Origin: Luscinia megarhynchos
Taxonomy: Eukaryota > Chordata > Aves > Passeriformes > Turdidae
DNA length: 64,000 nucleotides
Assembly (NCBI GenBank): GCA_034336665.1
Contig: CM067566.1
Coordinates: 16,102,330 to 16,166,329 of the forward strand
Direction: 5' to 3'
Shown here: positions 49,465-61,862 of the stretch, piece by piece
Position numbering within the stretch: position 1 is the stretch's first letter
Layout: every line of letters begins with the position of its first letter
Program-made: the position numbers and the translations under genes
Notes under the pieces: model-generated
Database searches by the model: none
What the model was told of the DNA's origin: nothing
The model's input: only the letters and a program-made list of their open reading frames with translations

Positions 49465-50341
49465 TTTCTTCCCATTTTAGAAGACTGTGCAGAAAAATGC
49501 TTTGCCTATTAATATGTTTATTATCTACTTTACTTAGTCCTAATAGATGCTAATCTGTTGATTTCTTTCCCTGTCTTCAAAGATATTTTGGGAGTAGGAT
49601 TCTTGTGCAATGGTGGAAATAAGTTGTTCGGGCAATAAGTAGATCACTGAGAGCATTGGAATACTTACTATTCAACATCTTAGCTATTCCATAAGAACCT
49701 GGACAAAGAAACTCCTGTATACCACAAAGATATTTTACTTAGAATAGCACAGCATATAAAGCAAAAGACTACTGAAAGGCTTTCTGGGCTTCAGGAAAAT
49801 AACAAATCTAGTGTAAGGTTCCTTTTCCTGTGCATGTGAAGATCTAATCAGTTGAGAAAAAGTATGTAAAATACCAAGAAGACAGAAGGGCAACCTGCTG
49901 CTAAGCAGCAGAGAAGTGCTGAGGAGTCGAGTGTGTCTAAATTCCCCTTTTCTTTTTGATTTAGATTATTTTTGTCAGAATTATATGGAAGTAATTTTGT
50001 TCTTTAACCCTGTATCTATTTATACTGTCTGTTCCACTACACAGGTATGATAGAACCAAGGAATGCATCCACCAAAAAGGACACAACTTGGCTACAGAGG
50101 AGCCATGTAGATGAGTAAGAGAAATATACTTACCCCTAAATTGATCCTGATCTTGCTTTCCTATCTCTACTCATTCCTCACAATTTCACATAACTTCTAT
50201 CACACCATAACTCAAAAACTATCTGTAAATTAATTTGTGTTCTGTTGTCATTACAAACTTGACACTGCTGCAAAGCAACAAGACTGAAATATATAAGTTA
50301 CTATCCTTGGGATGGCACAATCATTTTTGCTTATTTTCCAG

Positions 50342-50447
50342 AGCAGATTGCTCCTACTGCAATTTATTTCCCTTTCTTCATGAAGCACCAGGACTAACCT
50401 CTGCAACTAATCTCTCCTTGAATGTATTGCCTTACACACATCTGTAG
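50342..50447 (+). other. Possible exon, plus strand (weak)
   Basis: A strong acceptor (TTTTTGCTTATTTTCCAG) is followed by 106 bases and the donor TAG/GTAAAT. One frame is open, but its last codon is the TAG directly at the donor, and the other frames also have stops. A non-coding exon or chance pairing is more likely than a coding exon. Confidence 0.14.
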
Positions 50448-50951
50448 GTAAATGTGAATGCAAAATACTTTCATGCTGGAGCTCTCACATTCTGATAAAA
50501 CTTTTACAAATTCACTGCAACAGACACAAGACAAGAAGTAGCAGGACTCCTTACAGGTAACGTAGTAGGTGAAGAAAGATCCCAGAACTGAGGGAACTCC
50601 ATAACTAATCTGTCAGTAAAATTCCTTACTTCCATTCTAGTCGCATGCTCTAAGGCAAAGGTTATGTAAAGAGCCATTCTCATTCTTTCCTCTCAGCTCA
50701 CAGTCTTTGAATTTCTTTCTGCACTGAACCCAAACTTAAAGAAATCCACACAAGAACTGCATGTCTAGAATGGATCATGTCATGATGAGTACTGTTTTCC
50801 TCAGGGAACTGTTGGAAAGACATTTAATCCTTTAAGAGTACAAAAGGATACATGATCTGGAACTTCCACACCTGTGTAAGTGCTGAATCTAACAGCATGT
50901 AAAAGCTGTTGGCTCAGACAAAAAGCAGAAAAAGTAGTTTAAACACCTTAC

Positions 50952-51081
50952 CTGTTGTAATGATACTCTCAGAAGAAACAGCTGGATGAGTGATTAGGAT
51001 CAGAAACACACCAACTGGAGTATAAGATAAATACTGAGCTTCTTGACTCTGAAAAAGCTGGACTGCTTGGGAGCTTTAAAA
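50952..51081 (-). other. Possible exon, minus strand
   Basis: On the minus strand, the acceptor ATGCCTTTCTTTTCACAG, or alternatively AGCTTTTTCAG giving a start at 51048, leads to a strong donor, ACAG/GTAAGG. From 51048 one frame is open for 32 codons and contains a hydrophobic stretch, PVGVFLILITHPAV. It leaves in phase 1. The candidate exon at 46781-46595, next in the minus-strand direction, needs phase 1. The match has a one-in-three chance of being accidental. No ATG lies in the frame. Confidence 0.2.
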
Positions 51082-54000
51082 CTGTGAAAAGAAAGGCATG
51101 TAAAAATAGAATTTTTAGATCATGGTTCTTGACTAAGATACTGAACTTCAGTACGTGTCCTAGTTTACCTGTCTTCTTTTAAAATGTTTAAAGTGCTGGA
51201 ACTCATCAGAAAATCTTTGTTGTGTTATAATGTGCAATGATGATCCCATGCTCCTTAGAAGTAAAACATTTATGTTAATAGTAAGAAAATTGCTCATTTC
51301 TTCACACCTTCTCTGCAACTTTCAGCTGACATGTTACAACAAGCCAAGGGCACACTTCATTACTGAAAATCTCACAGATAATAATCTCATTCTTCTCTCA
51401 CCCTTTTTTGTGAATTGGCTATGGGAAGCAGCAGTGTTCTGCAAAGCAAAGCACGGAACTGGCAAAAGCTATTTTCAGCTTAGTCTGTACCTTTGGGTTT
51501 GATTTGGAATTATCCACCAGGTGTTGTGTTTGTTTGCTTTGTGTCAAAGTCCTTGCATATGTGGGGCAGGTTATCCTCACATCTCTTTTGTAACTCATAG
51601 TTTCATTTAAAATGAATTAGTATTTTCTTTCAGTAAGTTCTGTTTTGAGTATTGTAATAGTTTACAGAGGAGAGAACTAATAAGTGCAAGAAAGATCCAT
51701 TACTGCTCTATAACATTAATGACTTTAATTGCAATATGGAAAGAATTTTTTTCATTGTTTAAGTAAAGGAAAAATACAGATGGTGATCATATCTAGTGAG
51801 TTCACTTTCAGATTGTGCTTCCAAAATAAGGCACTTAGCAACGAATTGGAAGAATACTTTTTATTATATGTTTCAGCAAGACAGATAAACATCTCCACAG
51901 TTCAAAACCATCAAAAATGGCAAAATCAAAAAACAGCACACTTTGTGACTAGGCAGTTGTTCTGTACTTTAATGCTGCTGAAATTTAAAAAGGCAATAGC
52001 TCTCCTTAAAAATGCCATGCAGTTTTCAAGAATGATAACTGTTCTGCTTGGGTTTTCTTTACTTATGCTTGACATTTTGAAACAGTTATAATTGACATTA
52101 TAACTGACTACCTGTCAGAATTGAATTGCATTTGGCTGCTAAACAACATTATCCCTACTGATAGTATTGTTCATCACTGACTAACATTACCTTAAGTGTT
52201 TGCACTGCTTTACAAACTCATTTAATTTATAACAGCCAAATGATCAGAGTTTGGGTTTTGTTCAGATGTGGAAAAGGATGACAAACCTTATCACTTAAAC
52301 TTTCCTAAGGTGGTTACACCTTTTAGTCATTCAAGTGTCAGGTATTGTGGATAATAGTACCTATTGCACAATCCAAGATACAGGAAAAAGTTTAGTTTCA
52401 TGTGTACTGCTCTACGGTTTGCTTCTGATATAATTTCCAGCAGAGGAAGCTTTTTCAACTGTTCAGCTTAATTTTCAAATTTATTTAGGATGTATGTCCA
52501 GCAGTCTGACAAACAATCCTCAAGGAATAGTGGACCTGAGCTTCTTTCCTCTTTCAATCTTCTTTTCCAGTCTCAAGATCCTGAGTCATCCCATCCTGAG
52601 TCTCCACACCTGTTGACATTATTTCAGCGCATCTCTAGAAAATCTCTTTGTGATCATTGCCAAACACTTTAAGGAGCATTTCAGTGCCTGTGAGTGGACA
52701 AGTACATGATAGAGATCAAGCATGTAACAGCAGTGTGAGGGAAGCAAGGCATTCTTATAAGTAAGAAGATACTAGGGGGTTGTCCATAAGGCTGTTCATG
52801 TCTATCCTAAAACTGTGCATAACTGGGACAACACAGGATACACCCTGACTCATGTTCCTTCTGTGGAGGAACAAAATATGAGCAGTGGCTTATCCAGCTT
52901 GCAGGAATTATCTTGCTTCTCTCATTGCTTGCTGAAACTGGAGACAAGATCAGGAGTGTATGGTCAATGTTAGGAGAAGAGAACAGTCAGGAATGATTTA
53001 CATTCAGTAGAGACAAAATGGGAAGCTCATGTAAGCTTTACAGACTTTTCCGTCTGGACTGTATTGGGTCTTGGGTTTTTTGTGGGAAGGTTGTTCTTCC
53101 AGCACTAGTAGCTCAGAAATATTCCTGCTGTCTGAAGCAGCCTGTTTTCACTGTGGCAAAAGAGGAAGGGCAGGAATTGGTTAGATGAGCAAGCACAGCC
53201 ACACTGGGTAGTTTTCCAAGTGGTCTGATGGTGACAGAAGCATTCATGTGTGCAGAGCAGCCAGCTGGAGCAATATGCCTGGCAAGGCAATTCTAGGCTC
53301 TCCCTACGGCTTATGGATGGGAGATTTTGATCTTCTGGCAGTTCTTGTCTTGAGGGCTTGCCAGAGGTGTCAGAGAGACTCCAAGTGAAAGAAGAAGCTG
53401 TGACTGAAAAGCCAAAGGGCCAGCACTGTGTGAGAGCTGTACTGCACTGCTCATCACAGGAGCAGCTCTCAAGTCATCCTTGGGAAAAGGAGGAAGGTCC
53501 TGACTCTGGTCATGGCTGAATATCTGAGAGTTCCATTGGCAGTGTTGTGTAGGGTTCCTCTGTGGCAGATGAAGAATGTCCTGTTGCTGTGGGACCGTGT
53601 ACTTAACCCTACAGAGCCTAGTGCTCTCTGTCACTGTCATTTCACAGGTGGCTTCACAAGATTTGGGACCTGTGCACTGTATTCCATTTCATCAGGCAAT
53701 AAAAGATATGAATTACAGTTGTGTCTGCATGAGAACAGGGTAGAGTAAAATATACAATGTCTTGCTACATTAAAAGTTGTTTCTATAAATGCTCTCTAGG
53801 TTGCTATTTTTTTCCTTCTGGAGTGTAGAAATAACTGGCCAAGTCATTAAATTCAACTTGACTGAAGATTATAAAAAAATAGCAAAGGTGAATTAATTCC
53901 CTAAAGATGCAACATTTAAGGATTGCTAGACCATAGCAGAATTTATTCATTCAGAAAAAGCATTTACTAACAGTCCCAGCATGCTTCCACTGTTTTAAAA

Positions 54001-54345
54001 AACATGCTGAAGGAAACAAAAGCAAATCAAAGAAATGTTCAGATTGTTATTTCTATCATATTCTTACCAACCTCTATCTACACATGTGCAAAACCCACAA
54101 AAATCCTAAATTTAGCCCAGTTTTCAGAAAAATACTTACTTTCTGTATTTTCTTAACTGAGTAAAAGAATAGTAGTATGGCACTGATTTGAGTAAAACTG
54201 TGGCTTAGAGGGCAGAATTAACTTTTCAATTGATATTGGCAAATGTGTTTGGACATAAAGCATGAAAGTCTTGTAAGATTATCTTCTGACTTGTAAATGT
54301 TTAGAACTACCTCCTGGCACTTTTAAATCACTTGTCTTCTTATAG

Positions 54346-54354
54346 GACTATCTG
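54346..54354 (+). other. Possible 9-base microexon (speculative)
   Basis: The nine bases GACTATCTG sit exactly between a good acceptor (CACTTGTCTTCTTATAG) and a good donor (CTG/GTAAGAGT), and the length keeps the reading frame. Vertebrate neuronal genes use microexons of 3 to 27 bases, but the sequence alone cannot show use here. Confidence 0.1.
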
Positions 54355-57300
54355 GTAAGAGTAATTTTGTATTTTCTTCTCACAAAGTTCAGCAAGGGGT
54401 TAGGGCTTTTTTGGAGTTCATGAGTACTTGCAGGTTAAAACAGAAAAATTGCTACATGTTTTTAAAAAGAAATTCATGTAGTAATTTACTGATTCAGAGT
54501 TACAAATATAAACTCTTTGACACACCAGCCATTGAGCTGTTTTCTTGACTATTCAAAATTAAAAGATTTGCTGCATATATGGTGGTATTGCCTGGAAAAT
54601 TCTCTATTTTTTCACTCTACCCAGAATATGCATTGATTTGGGAGACTGCACACCGTTAGTATTTATCAACAGCAGAGAAACTATTACAAACATGTTCCAG
54701 GCTGCACATATTGATTGTCAGGGCTCCAAAAATGTCCTGACTTCTCTGGTAACATGGTTGAACTTCCAGAACTTCAGAGGAAGAGCACTTCAGAAATAAC
54801 AAACCCCTCAGACTACAGTGCTTAAAAAAAAATCATTTGATTTCGTGAACTTCCTATGAGAAATATTTTGAACTGTAAAACTAACAGTAGCAGAAAGTGT
54901 ATGAAATGCTGAAAGGGCAGCCTTCCAACAGAAAATTTTGCTGGAGACAGATATAGACCCACAGCAAGTTGTCACTACATTATTAGTGTCACCAAGTTAC
55001 TGCTCTGTGGACCAGAGTGACCCAAACCATCTCACAAACAGCACGGAGGGGAAGGAATAAAGACTTGCAGTTGATAAAAAGATATTCAATTTTCTCCTTC
55101 CCACACATTTATTTCGTATCTCAGCTCTCCACAGCATCTGTTTTGCAAAGCATTTTTATTTTTCTTCTGCTGTAAAGAGCCCAGAGTTTTTTTGTTTTGT
55201 TTTTTTTATGGCATCAGGGCCCAGCTCTATTTGGCCCAAGCTCTTCCACATTCAGATTCTTCATTTCCCAAGAGTTTTTTTTCTCCTCAATCATGGACTT
55301 GTTGCAGCTATTAAGACGCTCCTCATAAGAGTATCTCTTCCTGATTTATCTACCACAGAAAAATACAGTGAAGATTATATTAAAAGCATGAATTAAATGC
55401 TACATTACTAGGCAGCTTGCATCCATGTAGATGCTTGCACATGCTGTTACTGCTCCCATTGCAGAGCCTTTGTTATTTTCAGTATCTCTCCATCATGCTA
55501 CAGTCTGACAGTGCAGACATGCCCTGAGATTGATTAGAAACGGCTGCCTCCACACTTAATTTTCACAGATGGTCCCTTCTTTAGCTGCTTCTCTGCCTCT
55601 GCTGCAGCTGGCTATGGCTTGAAGACAAACCTGAGTTACTTTTAAAAGTGCTTGAGCGTCAATAACAATACAGAGAGCAACATCAGCTGAATGTCTCAGC
55701 AAGAATAAGCACTTGATATGACTTGTGAAATCAACGGCTCAGACAGGTCTGCAGGGGCTACAAACACTACCCTGACTTGGGTGATCCTCGAGATAGATAT
55801 GTTTTTGAGAGAGCAAAATTCTTTTGGTTTGATTTTATTTTAAATCAAGGTGATAGTGGACTTTCTCTCAGTATCCAGCAGATTTTCATTGTGTTCCTGT
55901 TCTCCTTCCCTTCTCTGTGGGAAGGAATAGGCTACTGTCAAATCATTATCCATGTCTTCCTCTAATTATCCTTTCCAATCCAGCTGAGTGACTGAGAGGT
56001 TTGCATTAGAATTTAAAATATATGTTGTTTCTTTATCTTAAGGTTCTACATTTGTTAGAATTAAAATCCTATTTATTTGAACTCTAGAGTTTTGGGTTAA
56101 ACCCATTACACTAAAAATCAAGGCTTTTAGTGCTCTAGCTGCTGTTTTTACAAGGAAGACATTTATTTATAAATGTATGCTTTGAGATAACATTGTACTA
56201 GGCAGCAAATTAAAAATGAGCAATGGATAAACTTGTTTCAAAATGTATTGGAAATTATTGATTTCTTTCAGGTACCAGAATAAGAAACACGGAAAAAAAA
56301 AAGATAGTAATCATACACAACACAGCAAGAATGTTCTTTCACTGATAGTTAATATTTTATTTTAGCATTTTCTATTAAAGGTGCACGTTGTAGTGGTGCA
56401 GAGATTTATGGCCTTAATATGCTATTGGCTTTTTCCAACAAAGAAATGGATATTTGCAAAAATTATGTACTTTATTGATCAGTGTTGATTAATGGACTTA
56501 AAGAACTTTACTTTCTGAAAATATTATTTCTTTCTGCATACTGATTTTCATATATGTTAATTAAAACTGTTTAATAATTCAGTTGTGTAAAAATATTGGA
56601 GATATTTTGTTGATTAAAGCACATAGAGAATTAATTGAATTTATTTTTTATATTAGATGGTTGATGCACAAGCATTCTTTATTTAATCACTATTTTTTAA
56701 CAGAGAAAAGACTGAAACACCTTTTCAAATATTTTCATGTACTTAGTCTTTCCATAATTCTCTGTTTTAACAAACATATTTTTTGTCCATGTTAAGTATT
56801 TAAAGACATCACATAAGACCTTTTACAAAAAAAAACTGATTTCAGCTGAAAGCAATAAAAATATTTTTTCTTTTTTAAATCTGAAAGAAAGAATTTGTTT
56901 TGCTGTTGTGCTTAGAAACATTACAACAAGAAATAAATTTAAAAAAGTAAACACTGTTTTGCCTAATGCCAGTCAAGGAAAAAAACAAAATCAAACAACA
57001 TTAGCTATTTAACCTATACAGAAACTCAATCCAGTAAAATTTCAGCATTTGCACCCTATCTGTCCAAATCTTTAAAATTTTTTAAAATTTCTATCCTTTT
57101 TCCATAGAGAAAAAGATAACTGATCAGTTTAGTTCAGATCTGAAACTGTGAATCTGCTCTGTTATCTCAATAGCAGGCCAGGTTTCACAAAATGTTAGAC
57201 ATGATTATAAGTCATGGCCTTCACTGAATTCCATCCACTGATTTTTTTGATCCCATTGGATAGTCAAATGCACCTGTATTCATTGTAACAGATTTGCATA

Positions 57301-58342
57301 TGTGAACATACAAAGGCCTTGGAACAGAATGTTTCATAGTATTTACACTTCTGAAAGCACAGTTATGTGAATAAGAGGAGTGAGAAGAATGTTTCCAGCC
57401 TGCATTTTTAGGTGCTTCTATCCCAGAACTAATTGTACCACAATCATGCTTCAGGTATGTGAGAACAAGCGAAAAATGTTTGTAAGAAACAATCACATTG
57501 AAATTCTGTTTCATATCTCTTGTCCTTTTTTCCTTACACTCATTTAATTGGTGCTAAATAAGATTTATTTTTATATCTTCAAATCCACCTATATAGCCTT
57601 ATAGCTGATCTTTATAACTGACTGAAAAAGTACTAGCTAACACTAACAGTAGAAACACACACAAATACAGAATTGTTTTATTAACTAAATTGCTGCAGGT
57701 AGTGGAATGATCTTAATGTACAGTGTAATTCTATGCTACAAATGCTGAGGCAGAAAGCCAGGGCAGAGAGAGATCTAAAGAACTGTAATTCATAGCTCCT
57801 TATCAGTAGACATACAATATGTACTACACGGTGATGTACCTGACTACTTGTATAAAATAACGAGCCTTGACGAAAATGTAAAGTTCTCAGTGTTATGAGA
57901 AAGTTGCAGCATTCAAATGATCTCATGCAAGAAATGAATCTCTAGCAACGGAAAATTATAGCTACCTCAGATCTCATTTCACAGTAGAGAAACATGTGAA
58001 AATTTATGACATTTTGCACTGAGATGCTCTGAAAATAGCATTGAGGTGCTCTGCGAGCTCTAAAAATAATTTTACTGGAAAATGCGTATGTATAAAGTTC
58101 TCCAGCTTTATCTCCAGATTGTAAAATCTTTTAATGCAGCATGATAATTCCAAGTAAATTCCCTCCAAAATAGAATAAATAAAAAAATAGCCCCTCAGGC
58201 TAACAACAAGTGAAACTTCATGGAAGACAATCTGTATCTCCTAGAGACTAAGTTTTTTACAATTCTCTTTCCTACATGCACAGAATTTCATCTCTGACTT
58301 TTCTGACTTCAATATTTATTTAATTCACAAACTGTCACAGCA

Positions 58343-58348
58343 CTGAAA
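58343..58348. repeat. Target-site duplication, left copy
   Basis: CTGAAA directly before the LTR. It is repeated exactly at 58741-58746 after it. Confidence 0.65.
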
Positions 58349-58740
58349 TGCAGAAATGCAGCTGGAGAGCAGGGCTCAGAGCACTGCTCAACTCATGACT
58401 GAAGTGGATGTACAACGTTTGCTAGGTCACAAGCCCTGGCAAGCCAAGGGCAGAACTCTGAATGGAGAAGGAAAAGGTGTGCTTGGTGAGCTTTGTTTAA
58501 GATAAATCATGCAAAACTGTATGTGTCTATGCTGGTCTGTACAGGTCTGTGCAAAGGCCCTGTGCAGAGCAGTGATTAAGTAATGTCACAATTGTGTGAT
58601 TGTGCTATTTTTAGCTATAGTTGGATAGGTATATATATTGATGTGTGAAATCAATAAATCAGCTTCATGCTTGCATCAAACGGGGGTTCCATCTCTTCCT
58701 TAGGCAAGTGGGGGTCTTGTCTCTTTGTGGATTGCCATCA
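58349..58740 (+). mobile_element. Endogenous retrovirus solo LTR, ERVK-like
   Basis: A 392-base element starts with TG (TGCAGAAATG) and ends with CA (TTGCCATCA). It is flanked on both sides by the 6-base repeat CTGAAA, the duplication length typical of class II (ERVK-type) retroviruses. Near its 3' end it carries AATAAA at 58653-58658. About 20 bases further comes GCATCAAACGGGG and then a T/C-rich U5-like part (TCCATCTCTTCC). A TATATATA-containing segment lies just before. This arrangement places transcription on the plus strand. No internal viral sequence or second LTR is present, so it is a solo LTR left by recombination between the two LTRs. The open frames across and downstream of it are not viral genes. 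Confidence 0.72.
58653..58658 (+). promoter_or_regulatory. Polyadenylation signal AATAAA within the LTR
   Basis: AATAAA lies about 20 bases before the likely R/U5 junction, the usual position in a retroviral LTR. It could end transcripts that run through on the plus strand. Confidence 0.5.
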
Positions 58741-58746
58741 CTGAAA
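58741..58746. repeat. Target-site duplication, right copy
   Basis: CTGAAA directly after the LTR, identical to 58343-58348. Confidence 0.65.
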
Positions 58747-61380
58747 TATTATGAGATGTATTCTGTTAAAACCTTTGTACTTGCAATTACATACACAGCA
58801 CTTTTCACTGTTAGAAAACCAAGAGTGCAACAGCATCACCATATCTGCTACAGACCAAATTTTGCAATGCAAATATAGAAATATATTGTATATACATATA
58901 TATAGTGTATATACATATCTATGTAGTATATCTTTTGATCTGCCAAAAGAACTCTGTGACACTGAGTGGGCAAATGTCAGCAACTCCAGGGGATGTTTCA
59001 AGGGACAGACAGCATCCTCTGCTCTCCCTATGCAGCATGTCCAGAAATGTTCGGGGCAGAAGCTCCTGAGAACTACTCCTGCCCATCTGTGGCTCTGTAA
59101 TGCAGAACTGTTAGAGCAAAAGACATCTTTATTAGGTTTGGGTAGGACATTAGGTTACATGTGTTTGCCCTTGCTTCCTTTCACTGTTGACAAATGTACT
59201 AGAAGTAGAAAAAAAGAAAAAAAGAAGTGACTGTAACTATTTCCAAGTAAAATTCTTGTCAATTCATGGGGCTAAACCAAGTGTTTGTAACAAAATATAT
59301 TGCACAAAATCCTACTCTGCCTTCCAGAATATGTATACATTACCACATGGACTGAGAAGTACTTGAGACAATGAGACTTCCACTAAGTCTGTGTCTTAGT
59401 ATGTAATCATGGGTCATAAATGAAAAACACTATCCTTTGGAAGAAATATTATTCGTCAGTCAATAGTGGACATCTCATTTAATTTTAGCATCTTTTTTGT
59501 GCTCTTTGTCTTTTTATTGTTCTTAGCAACAGTCTCCTCTGTAATGCCAGTAGTGCTGTTTGCATTAATGTCAGTCGAATTATGCTGCTGTAAATGGGAC
59601 CAGGATTAGTTCTGTGACAGGACTACTATGCTGCAGAACCCTCCAGATGAACAATTATATTGCTTGAACCACATATGCTTTTCCTGGGGGATCATTTAAG
59701 TTGGTAGACAGTTTCAAACTGTAGCTCTTGCTGATAATGTTATCAGGAATCTTTCCTTCTCAAATTAGGGAGATTTGGAAGAATGAATTAATTTATGAAT
59801 TAAAAATTTGCTGCTAGGAATTTTTGAGGAAGGGATTAGGTCAGTTATGTTTTTAAAGAGGAGACTTCAAAGAAATAAAAATCATCTGAATAAACAGCTA
59901 ATCATATGCTAACAGAAAGAAAATTGTTAGCAAGCTTTTATGAAAAAGGAATCTTGACTTCTGACAGCATCTAACAAGAACAAAACAAGAGTGCTGCATA
60001 GCCAGAATTTTTGCAGTGAGACCTCTGAGGCATTTAGAATTAGGCAAGTGCTAAGAGCTTTACTGGACCATAGCCAAAATGTTCAGAAACCATGCAGTTT
60101 CTCTTAAGATTTGAATACTTTTTAGATATGTTCTATTATATGCATATATTCTATTAGTCACCATCTTTCCCTGATGCTTGCTCAATGTAACAACATTGTA
60201 CTTAATACAGAACCATGAAACTTCCCCCTGTCGACTATTTTCCATGCTGGAAATTAATAATATGTTCCTAGACTGTGAACTTGATTCTCCTCTTCATTTA
60301 TAACTTTTATGTTATTGGAATTATACAGAAGACCATTTATTCAAAATGATTTTGCAAAATACATTCTGAAAATTGAAATAAATTACATTGACCTTAGCTT
60401 ATAGCCTTTGATAATAACTTTTAAGTATGGTTTTCCCCCTATGCCAATACATTTTCAACCATTTGCATGGTTGGTAAACAAATCTTCTTGCAATCTCTGT
60501 AATGCTGACACGGTCTACGAGACATGAAAATTATCTAAATATAAGAACTAAAGCTAGAAAAAAGCCCACAGCAAAACCCCAACTCCCACCTCCCTGCAAA
60601 ATCTGTAGTTGTAATGGTAGCTGAGTAGGAATAAGTTAAGGCAAAATCAACATGTTTGTTCATTAAAACAATCTGAATAACTAGAAGTAACCATGGCATC
60701 AAATTGGTAATTTAATGGCAATTTCTCTTATCTTTAACAGAAAAACAAGATCAAAAAAACACCTACAATTTTTTCTTTCTAATTTATTGTGGATCCACAT
60801 GCTAGTACTACAGCAATTATCCAGGGACTGTCAAGACTGAAAAAAATTACATTTTTCTTCCTTGGTAACCTTTATTTTAGCACTTCAGAACAATATGCTC
60901 ACTCTAGTGCAATTAGGCACAATAAATATGAGAATGATTATTCTGGTACATTTTACAAAAAGAAAAATATGTTTTTCAGAAGGAAAATACTATATTATAT
61001 AAAATTATCTTTTCTGACTTGCATATGAAATTAATTTCAAAAGTTTTGATATATAAACTATCATAGGCAAATCACTCAGATTGCAGCCAAACTTAATGAA
61101 TGTGCAATTTGAACAAGAAATCTCTTGATGAGGGGCTATCTTAGGTGATTCCCTGCCCCTGTACTTGCCATGAATAATTTGAATTGCCCACAGTTACTAC
61201 TCAGTAACAGGATACTACATTTTGTTCTCATGTTTGGAAGCAGAAGGTTGTCACCAAAAAAAATTCCATGACCAATTCTTTTTCCAGATGCTGAGGAATA
61301 GCATCAACTCTTTGACACCTTAGTTACCTTAAGTCCATGGAAACAGTGGTAAAAGCAAGAGCAGAGAGACTGGAAATTAT
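58747..61380. other. AT-rich non-coding sequence
   Basis: A 159-codon open frame at 58751-59230 (plus) is the longest in the window. It runs through a TA microsatellite, has no recognisable domain and ends in a lysine-rich AAAAAG repeat. I do not consider it a gene. The rest shows nothing recognisable. Confidence 0.55.
58881..58933. repeat. TA/TATACA-rich microsatellite
   Basis: Alternating TA with scattered C and G over about 50 bases, including the near-palindromic TATACATATATATAGTGTATA. It can extrude as a cruciform and is likely to be length-variable. Confidence 0.85.
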
Positions 61381-61862
61381 CATAGAATCTTTAAGGGTAG
61401 AAAAGACCTTTAAGATTATCAAGATCATCAAGTCCAACCATCAACCCAACATCACCACCATGTTTACCATTAAATTATGTCCTCAAGTCCCATTATCTAC
61501 ACGTTTTTTGAACGCTTCCAGGGTGGCCTGTCCCAATGCTTGGCAAAATTTATCATGAAAAAATCTAATCTAAACTAATCTAATGTAATCTAATCTGAAC
61601 CTTGCCTGGAGCAGTTTGAAGCACTTCCTCTCATCCTGTCATTTGCTACTTAGGAGAATAATCCAAACCTCACCTTACTACAACATTCTTTCTCAGTTTT
61701 GGAGAGCAAAAGAGATCTCTCCTCAGCTTCCTCTTCTCCAGGCTGAATACCTCCAGCTCCCTCAGCCACTCCTCCTTAGTCTTGTCTTCCAGATACTTCA
61801 CCAGGTTTGTTGCTCTACTCTATACTTGCATTAGAGCCTCAATTACTGTCTTGTAGTGAGAA
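61381..61862 (-). mobile_element. CR1 LINE 3' end fragment
   Basis: An avian CR1 3' end on the minus strand, of a different subfamily from the copy at 29 kb. The plus strand shows the terminal ATCATAGAATC, then AAAAGACCTTTAAGATTATCAAG, CATCAAGTCCAACCATCAACC and a TTTTTTGAACGCTTCCAGGG block. These are followed by GGCCTGTCCCAATGCTTGGC, CTCCTCAGCTTCCTCTTCTC, CAGCTCCCTCAGCCACTCCTC and GCCTCAATTACTGTCTTGTA. Within it, at 61563-61598, the CTAATCTAA part of the consensus has grown into a small pentamer array. It is truncated at about 61862 and has no coding capacity. Confidence 0.9.
61563..61598. repeat. (TCTAA)n array inside the CR1 copy
   Basis: Seven imperfect TCTAA-type units occur where CR1 normally has a single TCTAATCTAAAC block. 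This indicates slippage after insertion. Confidence 0.8.

Larger units (their letters stand above)
43700..58340. other. Mostly unique AT-rich non-coding sequence
   Basis: I see no established gene. GC-richer islands occur around 43.5-44.0 kb and 53.1-53.7 kb. Both have open frames of about 60 to 110 codons without recognisable domains. Exon candidates and simple repeats in this stretch are listed separately. Confidence 0.5.

Noticed and set aside
53142..53170. Zinc-knuckle-like CFHCGKRG reading on the plus strand, suggesting retroviral gag
   Set aside because: The histidine expected after CxxC is missing, a stop follows within a few codons, and no neighbouring retroviral sequence is seen.
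53311..53640. 109-codon open frame on the minus strand in a GC-richer island
   Set aside because: Low stop density from base composition explains it. There is no domain, start context or splice structure.
58751..59230. Longest open frame in the window (159 codons, plus strand)
   Set aside because: It begins just beside an LTR, crosses a TA microsatellite, has no recognisable domain and ends in a simple AAAAAG-type lysine run. One frame of this length is expected by chance in 64 kb.
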